This document shows positions 36,962 through 46,897 of a stretch of DNA of 64,000 nucleotides, in pieces. A program made the position numbers and the translations under genes. This stretch comes from Dictyobacter vulcani (lineage in GTDB: Bacteria; Chloroflexota; Ktedonobacteria; Ktedonobacterales; Ktedonobacteraceae), in contig NZ_BKZW01000002.1 in assembly GCF_008974265.1 (NCBI RefSeq), forward strand, positions 248,001 to 312,000, written 5' to 3'. The notes beneath the pieces are model-generated. The model saw nothing but the letters and a program-made list of their open reading frames with translations, made no database searches and was not told the origin of the DNA. Every line of letters starts with the position of its first letter. The first letter of the stretch is position 1.

Positions 36962-39900
36962 TTAGGCTTCCTTTCCCTTTTGAGCTGCACGTTGCAAACT
37001 GTGCTGTTGGGTAGTAGATTGATATACTTTCTCTACAAGTGCTGCAACAAGTTCTTGTTGCAGTTGTTCATTATCTTTCACCAGGTCATCTTGTAAGACT
37101 TTTTCGACTAATTTTTGAATATTGTCTTGATGCTCATGATTGAGCCATACAATATGGTTGCTCTCATAGCCATCTGGTTGAGTCACTGTAATACGGCGTG
37201 CCTCAAATCCGGCTGGCGTTTGCTGATACACTTCTTTTTTAATCGCCTCAAGGTGTATAAAGCGTCTCGCAAGATCACTGAGACGAATCTCGAAGCGTGT
37301 AACATCATCATCATTCCACGAGACTACAGGTTTATCAGCGACAACCATTAATAAGGCTTCTAACCATTCGCGTTCATTTGCAGCATCATTGATGGCTGCA
37401 AACAAGAAGCTTCTCATCTGGCGCTCAATGCAATTGTCTTTCAGGTATTGAGCTCGAACACGAAGATCTTCTCTAATTTTAGAAATATCACTACGAACAG
37501 TAAATGTATTGTAAAGCAAATATTTGCATTTTTCAAGCAATCGATCGTATGCTAACTGCAATTCTTGCAATGAACCAACCAGGATTTTTTTGAGCTGTTG
37601 GACTTGCGTATCATCTTGCATCTCATGTGTACTGATTGGTTCGAGTCCGCAAGCTTGGGGCAAGATCGTAAAGAGCAACTCATCAGGTTCGCGAGCATCT
37701 CGAATGGCATCTCGAATAGCAATAGCTTCAGTACTCAATTGTTTGGTTTTGACTGTGTATGAAGGTAGGCTGTTGCCAAACTGGATCAATGGTTTCACAA
37801 CACTAAGAATGGTATTGTTACGTGTTGATGAATTGGCAGAAGATAATGGCCGTCGCAAAAGCAGGGCAAGCTCTTGAAAGACCTGTGTGCGTAGGCCAGC
37901 CACCTCAAAATGTTTGACCGCGAAACGTCCAGGTTGTTTCACCAGCAGTTCGAAATGTTCAGCACCTAAGAGTGGAATAAAAGTTCCATCCTGATACACA
38001 CTGACTGTATCTTTATGATAGAGGAGCACCGCGGCTAAAAAGAGTGGAATAGATCCTTTCTTCATGCCATAAGGAGGTGCCTCAAGGATGGTATACAAAC
38101 GATCTAATGTCTCTGGTTTCGTACGTGCATTCAAACAAAAATGTTCAATGGCTTCCCAGATATATCCGATACTTTTATCTCGTGGTTGCGCGAATCCCCA
38201 CTGCTCATCCAGGTAGCGATGGATACCAGAGTTATTTAAGAGAGAGAGATAGATGCTGCTCTCTGGACCATTGCCTTCAAGTCCAAGACGTTCAAGATGG
38301 GAATTGCGGAGCATCGCTTCTAACAGCTCACGTCGCGCTTTAGCACCCTGAGATGTAATCTCCCGACGATTAATTAATTCATTCCACAGCACAGGTGTGT
38401 TGGGATAGACTTCATCACAAAGAGCAGAAAGATGTTTTTGGAAGTCTTTGAGCGTACGGAGGTGTATGTTGGTTCCATTAGAAATACAAGCAGTATCTTC
38501 TTTCCCCGTTAAGAATGATTGCTCTAGGAGATCAATAAGCAGGCGCCTCGTCTGGGTAAGACGTTGACGAACTTCGCGACGTGCTACACCATCACTCTGC
38601 AGTTGCGGAGCTGTTGTATCCACTGTTGCTAACGCGGAGACCTCACGACTTACAGCGGCAAGCTTTTCGATATTCTTGCTAGCTAGCAGCACAAACGGCT
38701 TTCCAGCAGTCGTCGCTGTTGGGCATTGAGTAGGTAATTGTTCACTTAGCCAATAAGCAATCACACCATCACTGTCTGGATTCTCAGGAAGAATCTGGGC
38801 CAGATCTTTGTAATCGCTGATGTAGCGACGCTCAAAGTAGCGTAGGGTGCCAGTTATATAACTATGGCGTTGAGCAATGATGGGCGTTAGTGGATAGGCT
38901 TGTGTGAGTAACGTAGCGAGAGAAGACTGCTCTTTTTCCATTGCTGCCGTGGTCGCCTGATCAATGTCAAAATCTGAGCCTTCCCAAATGCGCAGCTCAT
39001 CAAGTTGCTTGCGATGTGTTACCAGCCCACGTTTGATCAGCTGCTCAATAGCTTGCAGCCAGCGCTGCGTCTCCTGGGGATCATTTGGATCTTCTGACAG
39101 TGCAAGCACAACCAGGTGTTGTGTTGCTCGGAGGGTTCCGACAGTATCTACCAAATTGAGAATGCCAATAGTTTTCAGTACCAGTAACTGATCAACTTCC
39201 AAATGTTGTGCATCAGTGATGCGCCCCTGAATCTCAGTCCAGCGTTGTGTTGATGCCTTTGCTGAATGAGACACGCTGGCAGCCTCAACAAAATAGTCAT
39301 AGATACGATGCAGTTTTAACGTTGTTGGCTGTATTCCTTGCACAGGTGTTTCTTGTAAGAAGGATGTAAAGGAATGGGGTTCCTGGCTTGTCAGAAATGT
39401 AAAGAGCGAGCGATCATTCTGTGCATAGCGACTACATAGAATCGGCAAAGTCAGAGCTGCTAACGGATGAAGTGGGTAGATATTGCTGAATTCTTGCACG
39501 CTCAAGCGTTCCTGATGAATATCATGAGAGTGCAGTGTTTTCTGCCAGGTAGTTGCCCAGGTATTTAAGAATGGCAAGAGGTCAGAGGTATGAGAATGAT
39601 CAATCGCCTGACTGAGCAGGTGTAACATATGATCATTGGTCGCTGTAAATGGAATATCTTCAAAGCGGCCTTGAATCTTACTCCATTCATTACGCTGTGT
39701 TTTTGTCAGATCCCGCGCATAATCCGCAAAAGATTGATGGAGGAGTCCTAACACAGCGATTGTAGGTGTGTGTTCATCTGATGGCAATTCGGCCAACTGT
39801 TGAAGCAGATAAAGATCATCGCTGTCCTGATGCCAGGCAGCGTATTCCAATCCTTTTCCCAACTCATCAATAATTAAGAGAATACCTGACTGAGTTTCCT

Positions 39901-40459
39901 GGGCAATCTGCTGAATACACTGGAGGATTTCCTGGTTAGGGATTTTTTGATCCTCTTCCATCAATTCTTCCAAGTGTTGAAATATATGGGTGAGTGGCTG
40001 TTGCTCAGGATTGTGTGATCCAACCTGTTCGCACCCACGGTGAAGCGCACGCACAATAGTATAGCCTAGCGGTTCACGTTGCGCAGTCGCTACTGCCCGA
40101 ATCAGACCTTTTTCTGGAAGTTGATCAATAATGTGAGCAATTAATGGATGGTGTACGCCTAGAGATTGTTCAAGGATTGACTGGGCATTCTGGTAAATCG
40201 GATCAGTTTTTGGAGCAACCAGTGCCGAGAGAAAGTGAGCAAATGCAGATTTGCCAGTTCCATACACGCCTGTAATTGTCCAGGCACGCACGGTATTATT
40301 GCTAATCAACGCTTGCAAGATCCGCTCACTCGTATCCCGGGCCCACGAAGTAGGAATATAGCCAAGTACACTCTCTACCAGGGTAAGGTCACGTTCTAGA
40401 TTAATCGATCGATTATAGCGTCGCTTTAAAGAAATTACCTCAGAAAGTTTTTGTTGCAT
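36962..40459 (-). CDS. brxC: BrxC-like (DUF6079-related) large ATPase, intact copy
   Basis: A 1165-residue P-loop ATPase. Walker A is GVYGTGKSAFAHFLSAL (64-80), Walker B ILLIIDELGKGLEYA (193-207), then VLGLLHQSFADYARDL and SKIQGRFEDIPF (264-271). The conserved later motif APPYGMKKGSIPLFLAAVLL lies around residue 798 and is followed by Y-Q-D-G-T-F. These strings in this order mark the BrxC/PglY-type ATPase of BREX systems. In this operon it lies between a DUF4007 gene and the PAPS reductase, the order expected for a BREX type 4-like unit. BrxC ATPases are needed for both modification and exclusion. A second, badly damaged relative is encoded at 48164-50584. Confidence 0.75.
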   Translation of the reverse strand: MQQKLSEVISLKRRYNRSINLERDLTLVESVLGYIPTSWARDTSERILQALISNNTVRAWTITGVYGTGKSAFAHFLSALVAPKTDPIYQNAQSILEQSLGVHHPLIAHIIDQLPEKGLIRAVATAQREPLGYTIVRALHRGCEQVGSHNPEQQPLTHIFQHLEELMEEDQKIPNQEILQCIQQIAQETQSGILLIIDELGKGLEYAAWHQDSDDLYLLQQLAELPSDEHTPTIAVLGLLHQSFADYARDLTKTQRNEWSKIQGRFEDIPFTATNDHMLHLLSQAIDHSHTSDLLPFLNTWATTWQKTLHSHDIHQERLSVQEFSNIYPLHPLAALTLPILCSRYAQNDRSLFTFLTSQEPHSFTSFLQETPVQGIQPTTLKLHRIYDYFVEAASVSHSAKASTQRWTEIQGRITDAQHLEVDQLLVLKTIGILNLVDTVGTLRATQHLVVLALSEDPNDPQETQRWLQAIEQLIKRGLVTHRKQLDELRIWEGSDFDIDQATTAAMEKEQSSLATLLTQAYPLTPIIAQRHSYITGTLRYFERRYISDYKDLAQILPENPDSDGVIAYWLSEQLPTQCPTATTAGKPFVLLASKNIEKLAAVSREVSALATVDTTAPQLQSDGVARREVRQRLTQTRRLLIDLLEQSFLTGKEDTACISNGTNIHLRTLKDFQKHLSALCDEVYPNTPVLWNELINRREITSQGAKARRELLEAMLRNSHLERLGLEGNGPESSIYLSLLNNSGIHRYLDEQWGFAQPRDKSIGYIWEAIEHFCLNARTKPETLDRLYTILEAPPYGMKKGSIPLFLAAVLLYHKDTVSVYQDGTFIPLLGAEHFELLVKQPGRFAVKHFEVAGLRTQVFQELALLLRRPLSSANSSTRNNTILSVVKPLIQFGNSLPSYTVKTKQLSTEAIAIRDAIRDAREPDELLFTILPQACGLEPISTHEMQDDTQVQQLKKILVGSLQELQLAYDRLLEKCKYLLYNTFTVRSDISKIREDLRVRAQYLKDNCIERQMRSFLFAAINDAANEREWLEALLMVVADKPVVSWNDDDVTRFEIRLSDLARRFIHLEAIKKEVYQQTPAGFEARRITVTQPDGYESNHIVWLNHEHQDNIQKLVEKVLQDDLVKDNEQLQQELVAALVEKVYQSTTQQHSLQRAAQKGKEA

Positions 40460-40473
40460 GTTTCTACTTCTTG

Positions 40474-41484
40474 CTAATCATGTTGATAATATTGATTTAA
40501 AAGTGCTTCAGCTAGGTCAGCGGGATGCTGTGTAAAGGTGAGCTGTATAATACCTGCCGTATTTGAGAGCGAGAGGCGTTGATCCGCTAGAGTTACTTGT
40601 TCTATAGCATCGATAAGCGTGCTCTCGGTAAGTTTGAAGATTGTACCTGGACTACCTTCTTCATACATTAAACGAGGTATTGAAATGGTGCGCTCGCCCT
40701 TGCCGAGGCTTTCCGCAAACTCTAGACAAGCAGCCACAATTATTTCGGGGGGAAGTGTATTCTTATATCCGACATGAAAAGAGTAATGTTTATTGTCGCT
40801 CTCTGGTTGAATTAATCCTAAGGCTGTGAATGGGCTATCGAGCATCTCTTCAATGGCATTTGAACGTGACTTGACTCCAACGTACATATGCAAAAGACAG
40901 AAAATATCTTTTTGTAATGAAGACTCTGCCACGCTGTGGTTTGGAAATTGTTGATGAACATATTCATCTAAAGCATTATAGAGGCTCTCAATAGAAAACT
41001 CTGCCCGTTTAAAACAAGCAAAGGTAAAATACCAGGTTGTTGCCAGGCATGAAGGCTTCAATAAATACCAGTGGAGCAACCACAGTGAGGCAGGATCTTC
41101 TAGATAGGGATCCCAACCATCATCAGCTAACAAACGAGCTCCAAAAGATGTGGGCACAATATCTTTAATGCGGGCATTTTTCTCCTGGGTCTCGGCCAGC
41201 ACTTTGAATGCCGCACACCAATAGCGAATGGAGCGTACCATATTTTTGCCCACTCCAAGAATGGTTGTTGCATCGTCTCTCAAAAATACATTGCTATTGT
41301 GTTGAGAACGATCAAAGCCCTTCTTAATCCAGCCAAAGCGAGGATGGAAGGTCTCATGGCGAGCAAAGGCCGCCTGTGGATGTTGGGAAACAATTGAAGA
41401 AATCTCGTTTTTTTGAGAAGTATCCTTGAGAAGATCGGTTTGAATATGTATAGGATTTTTTGTCAACTGAGTATCAGCAGACAT
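40474..41484 (-). CDS. DUF4007 family protein (copy 2)
   Basis: A 336-residue protein beginning its domain at FHPRFGWIKKGFDRSQHNS (about 47-65) and continuing LGVGKNMVRSIRYWCAAF and ASLWLLHWYLLKP, the pattern of DUF4007. Such proteins recur with PAPS reductases, BrxC-like ATPases and DptFGH, but their biochemical role is unknown to me. The helical, winged-helix-like first half suggests DNA binding. It is the first gene of the intact sub-operon (DUF4007-BrxC-BrxP-DptFGH-DndA), with AAAGGAG upstream of its ATG and a 366-base gap to the preceding gene. A second DUF4007 gene lies at 51093-51926. Confidence 0.8.
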   Translation of the reverse strand: MSADTQLTKNPIHIQTDLLKDTSQKNEISSIVSQHPQAAFARHETFHPRFGWIKKGFDRSQHNSNVFLRDDATTILGVGKNMVRSIRYWCAAFKVLAETQEKNARIKDIVPTSFGARLLADDGWDPYLEDPASLWLLHWYLLKPSCLATTWYFTFACFKRAEFSIESLYNALDEYVHQQFPNHSVAESSLQKDIFCLLHMYVGVKSRSNAIEEMLDSPFTALGLIQPESDNKHYSFHVGYKNTLPPEIIVAACLEFAESLGKGERTISIPRLMYEEGSPGTIFKLTESTLIDAIEQVTLADQRLSLSNTAGIIQLTFTQHPADLAEALLNQYYQHD

Positions 41485-41850
41485 TGGTGTCTCCTTTATG
41501 ATGGTACAAATACTGTGAGAAAAAATAAAAAGAAATAGAGGAAAATACCTATAGTAATGTGTTTATTTGTTTAGATTTAATCATAAATAATGAACGGATA
41601 TTCATTATTTATGATGTCTTCACTGCTGGTTCATTAACCGCAGGGGCAATACAAGTGAAAATAATTATATTTCCTTGGCAAAGGCTATTCTAACAGATAT
41701 TTATAATAAATAGCAAGTGAAAATATATTTATGGGAACGAGAATTGCTTATAGCAATGTGTGCAAAGGAGTCCCTTGAAGATATTAAATGCTTGGTTTTA
41801 ATAAGGCTAAATTGGTATATGGGGGGATAGAAATAATCTATCCCCGGCCG
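41485..41850. other. intergenic region with probable promoter of the DUF4007-BrxC-BrxP-Dpt operon
   Basis: An AT-rich gap of 366 bases with no gene, between the brxL stop and the start of the second DUF4007 gene. A direct-repeat-like ATAATGAACGGATATTCATT cluster at about 41588-41607 is a candidate operator. The hairpin next to the brxL stop is listed separately. This gap is the only long interruption in the 26-52 kb minus-strand block, so transcription probably restarts here. Confidence 0.45.
41823..41845 (-). terminator. hairpin just downstream of brxL
   Basis: GGGGATAG (41823-41830) pairs perfectly with CTATCCCC (41838-41845) over a 7-base loop, 5 bases beyond the brxL stop. There is no clear T-run on the minus-strand transcript, so a weak or factor-assisted terminator is the most that can be claimed. 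Confidence 0.4.
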
Positions 41851-43285
41851 CTAAATAGATGTTACATCAATAAGAAAGGGTTTGTATTCTGGATCCATTA
41901 TTGTGAGTTGGTCACGTACTAGTTGTCGTAAAGAGGCGGCTGGACGTAGGCAATAATTTACCAACTCATCCTGACTTACTTTTAAATCAGGAAAGAGTAG
42001 CTTCAAATAACCAGTAGCTAAACGGTTGATAGCATTACGATCACGCACATCATTCGTTCCAGTAATTATTCCATATGCTTTGATATGATCTTCATAACCT
42101 GCTCTGTGGCGTAAGTTATGAAGTACGTCTCCAAAGAAATCAGCTTTAAAGCCTATCTGAGTTGATATAGAACCTTCTTCGATTCTTGGTAGCTGCCAGC
42201 CAGGCAATATTCCATGTATGCGATCAATGAACGCAGTCTCTCGTAGAAATTCTGGTAGATTTAAGAAAAGATTTTCAAAACGTGGATTTCCATCAGCTGC
42301 TAGTGGTATATTGGCCAGCATGACAATACCTGCCGTCGCTGCATTTTGTTGTTTCCCGCCTCGAGAAAAGCTTCCCGATTCCAGGTAATCTTTAAGCACT
42401 CCAATGACTTCATTTGGATTATCAAAAGAGAGTGATTGTGCTTCATCAAAAACTACAACATCAAATCTTGTAAGCAGCCCTGATTGATTGGTTGCATTAT
42501 TATGGAATAAAACCGCAGCGGTAACCTTTCCTCCTGAAATTAAGCGTACATAGCGCGATAAATTGAGGTATACAAACGATTTTCCTGTGCCTTTAGGGGC
42601 TAGTTCTATTAAATTTACGCGTTCTTGAACAATTGGGATGAGACGTGCAAGAAGGAGCATCATCTGATCTGGTGTATAGTATATAGGATTGTATCCCATA
42701 CTACTTATAAGCAGATCTCTCCATTCTTCTAGCGTAAAATGTTGGCGTTGCTCGCAAAAGAGGTCAAGATCAATAGTTGCTGCTTGCATTGGACGGAAGT
42801 CGACCATCCGTATTTGTCCAAACGGATTTTCTTTCCCATTGGGGGATTGATATTCCAGGCGGCCAACTCCCCAGACCCCCCATTAAGTAGAAGTGGATAA
42901 TTTTCAACAATATATGATTCTATGGTTGCCCTATTTTCATCCAAACAGGGGATTTTGAGAATGTATTCATCTGTGCGAAGATTTACCTCCACACTATAAG
43001 TATCCAGAATGAGAAGGGTCCCCCATTTTTTAATTTGGCTTTTAACTGTTCCTTCTGATCTTTTGGTGGCAAATGCTTATTGACGAAATCGCGCATGTTT
43101 TTCCGAGCAGTTTCATCAATTTGACCATTGTTTAAATAGCGCGAGACAATCCATTCGCTCACATACATAGGAACACTTTCGGTTCCAATACTTGCTTTAC
43201 GAATAAGTGCTTTATTTACACATACTTCACCATAATATTGAAGTGCTTTATCCTCAAAAGATAGTGTCATATTAAAATTCCTCAA
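41851..43285 (-). pseudogene. brxL: BREX Lon-like protein BrxL, two frameshifts
   Basis: Three frames join into one BrxL. The N-terminal piece (from 43285) contains SVPMYVSEWIVSRYLNNGQ and ends in EQLKAKLKNGG. It joins GTLLILDTYSVEVNLRTDEY if the A6 run (T6 at 43026-43031) were A7. The second break is at a G6 run (C6 at 42876-42881); with G7 it reads LLNGGVWGVGRLEYQSPNGK and goes on to GQIRMVDFRPMQA. The third piece has LIELAPKGTGKSFVYLNLSR (Walker A) and VVVFDEAQSLSF (Walker B). The rebuilt protein of about 478 residues stops after the AAA+ part, so the C-terminal Lon-like domain of longer BrxL proteins is missing. BrxL forms DNA-binding rings in BREX; this copy should be inactive as it stands. 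Confidence 0.8.
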
Positions 43286-43563
43286 ACATATCGTCTATAC
43301 TGTTCACCTGTAACCGCCGTATTGGCATGGATAATGATCCGGTACAATTGTTATATTGCCCTCCACCATCGCATGAAAGTTGCCAATGAATATATTGTAT
43401 CTCTTGAGTGCCTGTCGCTTGAAATTCAACATCTACAGTATCTAAAGTGTATGGTTCTATTGTCAGTGGTACGGAGGTAATGGATTTCTCAAACACTGTC
43501 AATTTTGTGATCTTGAGGGGAAATTTATTCATATTTTTTATAGTTAATGGCACTGTAACATGC

Positions 43564-44875
43564 GGTACAGCTACACTAAGTGGTGGATGCGTTGAAAAAG
43601 GGACTTGAAAAATGACGTATTACACGGCACACTGTTTGTATGAAAAAACAACAGAAAGCGCCAATGAACACGTCTTCTCAATTTTGCCCTAATTTGACGT
43701 GTTCCGCAAGGGGTCAAAAAGGGCAAGGAACTATTGTGGTTCATGATCGTCAACGTGAACGCTATCGTTGTAAGGTCTGCAAAAAAACGTTTACATCCCG
43801 AACAGGAACCATGTTCGAAGGGCTCCGCAAACCAACCGAGCTCATTGTCATTGTGGTAACTTTGCTTGCCTATGGCTGTCCGGTGCAAGCGATTGTCAAA
43901 GCCTTTCGTTTAGATGAAAGAACCATTGCCAACTGGCGAGATCGCTCTGGAGCACATTGCCAACGGGTCCATGAACAAATGATGCAGCAGGCTGACCTCA
44001 CTCTGAGTCATGTGCAAGCCGATGAAATTCGAGTCAAAGGAAGAAAAAAGGTCATCTGGATGGCCCTGGCGATGCTGGTTCCTACGAGATTGTGGTTGGC
44101 AGGCGTGGTGCAGCCAACTCGCGATACTCCGTTAGCCGATCGGTTGTTTGAGCAGGTTCGTCAGTGGACCAAGCACATCAGTGCGATCCTGGTCTGCGTG
44201 GATGGCTGGCCAGCCTATCCACACAGTATTGAGCGAGCCTTTCGCTCAAAAATCAAGCGCACAGCTGGAAGAGGACGCTGTTGTCTGGAAATGTGGTCGG
44301 GATTGGTGATTGGACAAGTGATCAAGCGTCAATACAAGCATCGTGTGGTTGAAGTGGAACGGCGTTTGCTACGTGGGGATCCGCATCAAGCACAGAAGTT
44401 GTTACAAACGACACCAGGATGCACGATTCTCAATACGGCGTACATTGAACGATTGAATGGCACCATGCGAGAGCGTTTGGCACAGTTAACCCGGAAATGC
44501 CGACATGCCGCATGTCGGCTTGAGAGCTTGCATCACGGCATGTATCTGTTGGGTGTCACCTACAATCTCTGTTGGTCCCATCAACAGTTGAGCACAAATC
44601 AGCAGCAGATCAGTCCGGCGATGGCCAGCGGTTTAACCGATCATCTGTGGAGTATTGTTGAGTTGTTAACGTACAAGGTCGTGCCCGAACCCTGGCACGA
44701 ACCGAAAAAACGAGGACGCAAACGGATCAAACCGTTGCCTGATCCTAATCAGTCAAAGCGACCACGAGGGAGACCTCGTCTTCGACCGTTGCCTGATCCC
44801 AATCAGCCAAAACGGCCGAGGGGGCGACCTCGTAAAGTCATTTTGAGCTCATCCACCGTTTAGTGTGGCTGTACC
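43564..44875 (+). mobile_element. IS1-like insertion sequence with TAACATGC target duplication
   Basis: A complete 1312-bp element. Both ends begin GGTACAGC(T/C)ACACTAA and remain similar for about 28 bases as inverted repeats. The 8 bases TAACATGC occur directly outside both ends (43556-43563 and 44876-44883), as expected for IS1-family transposition. It carries one transposase gene on the plus strand and sits inside pglZ in opposite orientation. An older relic of the same element lies at 20294-20847. Confidence 0.9.
43640..44863 (+). CDS. IS1-family-like transposase with AT-hook tail
   Basis: A 407-residue transposase in a single frame. The N-terminus has a zinc-ribbon CPNLTCSARG then RYRCKVCKKTFTSRTG, and a helix-turn-helix QAIVKAFRLDERTIANW. 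The catalytic core shows HVQADEIRVKGRKKVIWMAL, ILVCVDGWPAYP and NTAYIERLNGTMRERL. The last 55 residues are a duplicated basic unit PLPDPNQSKRPRGRPR, each ending in the RGRP core of an AT-hook; the DNA repeat has a 54-base period (44731 and 44785). The gene is intact, so the element may still move. Confidence 0.85.
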   Translation: MKKQQKAPMNTSSQFCPNLTCSARGQKGQGTIVVHDRQRERYRCKVCKKTFTSRTGTMFEGLRKPTELIVIVVTLLAYGCPVQAIVKAFRLDERTIANWRDRSGAHCQRVHEQMMQQADLTLSHVQADEIRVKGRKKVIWMALAMLVPTRLWLAGVVQPTRDTPLADRLFEQVRQWTKHISAILVCVDGWPAYPHSIERAFRSKIKRTAGRGRCCLEMWSGLVIGQVIKRQYKHRVVEVERRLLRGDPHQAQKLLQTTPGCTILNTAYIERLNGTMRERLAQLTRKCRHAACRLESLHHGMYLLGVTYNLCWSHQQLSTNQQQISPAMASGLTDHLWSIVELLTYKVVPEPWHEPKKRGRKRIKPLPDPNQSKRPRGRPRLRPLPDPNQPKRPRGRPRKVILSSSTV

Positions 44876-45666
44876 TAACATGCTGTCCCGGCCGTAAATA
44901 TCCCTCTACGTGTAGTATCGGTTCAATAAATGTTTCTGCAGTCGGCTGAAGTTTAAGCGTGGCAACAACAACCTCTTCAGGAGTTGCTCCTCCATGAGTC
45001 CATCCCGTGGAACGACGTTCTATCGCACTATAGCCTTTGGGTATTAAATAATGCTTGGGTAAAATGAATAAATCTTTTTGTAAATAGTGCCAATGTTGAG
45101 TAAGAGCAAGTAAATCTTCCTTAGTGGGTGTTTTATGGGTTGCACAAACCCGCGTTCGCTGGAAAGGCTTGACGTTGATTTCTGTAGGGGCATTCTCAAA
45201 ATTATCATCATCTCCCAATATGTATGCAAATTGAGGGATTTTTAATACCATTGTTTGCTCGGGTAAAAGTGTACTTCCATGATCACTGCTTACAAAGGCT
45301 TGTGGATGTAAACCTTGTTCAATACAGCGCTCAAAAGCATCTTTAATAAGGCGTGCAATGAGTTTAAGGTGCCCATCAATGCTTTCATCGTCAGTAAAGC
45401 CCTGAACCGCATGACAATGATGATCAAGAGCATTATAGAGTAGAGCGTAAAGTCCTGGCGCAATGTTCTTGGAAAGAGCGTGCTCTAACTCATAGTGTTG
45501 TGTGAAAACATGAATATCCTTAAATTCTTTTTTTAAACGCGTTTTGAGTATTTGGATGGTTGGTTGTTTCGTTATAGATGCATCCAGATAACCATGTATT
45601 AATGCACTCTTCGAAATTGCTGTAATGGTTGGCAATACAGAAATGGATGGCTGAATTTGCACACTA

Positions 45667-46897
45667 GTACTCTGTCATCCTTGATTTGATAAATGGGAAC
45701 AAAAGGAGTATCCTTGAGTCACGAATCAAAAAACCGATCTCAAGGAGGCATCCATGAAGAAGTATAGCATCCAGTTAGACGCAGAACAACGCAAGCTGTT
45801 AGAGAGTATGCTCACCGGAGGCAAAGCTTCAGCGCGCAGCCAGACCCATGCGAGGATTTTACTGAAAGCCGATCAAGGAGAGCATGGAGCGGGTTGGGAA
45901 GATCAGCAGATTGCTGAAACCCTAGGCGTGGGAACGGCAACCGTAGGACGGGTCCGTCAACGCTTTGTGGAGGGAGGGCTGCTGGATGCACTCGTGCGGC
46001 GTCCCCAGCCGGAACGACCGGAGAAACGGAAAATGAATGGGGAACTGGAAGCGCAGTTGGTCACGCTCGCGTGTAGTCAGACGGAAGGAGGGCAAAAGCG
46101 CTGGACGATGCGCATGCTCGCGGACAAATTGGTGCAGTTGGGGTACGTCGATCAGATCAGCCACCAAACGGTGTGGGTGACGTTAAAAAAAATGAACTCA
46201 AACCGTGGCTAAAGAACCAGTATTGTATTCCCCCGGAGGCTAATGCAGATTTTGTGTATCATATGGAAGATGTGCTGGAGGTGTACCAGCGTCCGTATGA
46301 TCCAAAGCGTCCAAAGATCTGCATGGATGAGGGAAGTAAACAGGTGTTGGCCCATACCCGCGAGCCGATTCCGATGGAAGCGGGTGAACCCGAACGCATC
46401 GATTATGAGTACGAACGGAAAGGAGTGTGCAGCGTGTTTGTGGCGATGGAACCCGAAACCGGGACCTGTCAGGTGCGTGTGAGTAAGCGGCGCACGAAAA
46501 AGGATTGGGCACTCTTTTTGCGCGAGATCATTGACGTCCAGTATCCCCATGCGGACAAGATTGTGTTGGTGATGGACAATCTCAATACCCATACCCCCTC
46601 TTCGTTTTACGAGACGTTTGAACCAGCCGAGGCCCGCCGATTGACCGAGAAACTAGAAATCCACTACACGCCCAAGCATGGGAGTTGGCTGAATATGGCC
46701 GAGATCGAACTGTCCATTTTAGCGCGTCAATGCTTGTCCGATCGCTTTCCAAGCAGAGAGGCGCTTGCCGCTCAGGTGGATGCCTGGCAACGTGAGCGCA
46801 ACCAGGCAAAAGTAACGATCAACTGGCGTTTTACCACCGCGGATGCGCGCATCAAACTCAAACGCCTTTATCCATCAATTGAACAATGACAAACTAC
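45667..46897 (+). mobile_element. IS630-family insertion sequence in pglZ (TA target)
   Basis: A 1231-bp element flanked by TA on both sides (45665-45666 and 46898-46899). Its ends are inverted repeats of 24 bases with 18 matches: the left end begins GTACTCTGTCATCC and the right end, read inward, GTAGTTTGTCATTG. TA duplication and a DDE transposase in two overlapping frames are typical of IS630/Tc1-mariner elements. Deleting the element plus one TA restores the pglZ frame exactly. Confidence 0.9.
45754..46889 (+). CDS. IS630-family transposase in two frames joined at an A8 run
   Basis: The first frame (45754-46212) has a helix-turn-helix region (QIAETLGVGTATVGRVRQRF) and reaches SHQTVWVTLKK. 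The second frame (usable from about 46185) continues NELKPWLKNQYCIPP and carries the catalytic core: PKICMDEGSKQ, IVLVMDNLNTHTPSS and HGSWLNMAEIELSILARQ, giving the D, D and E. The join is a -1 shift at eight A residues (46185-46192), a slippery string often used by IS630 elements for programmed frameshifting or polymerase slippage. The full product would be about 378 residues. Ribosome binding site CAAGGAGG precedes the start. Confidence 0.85.
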
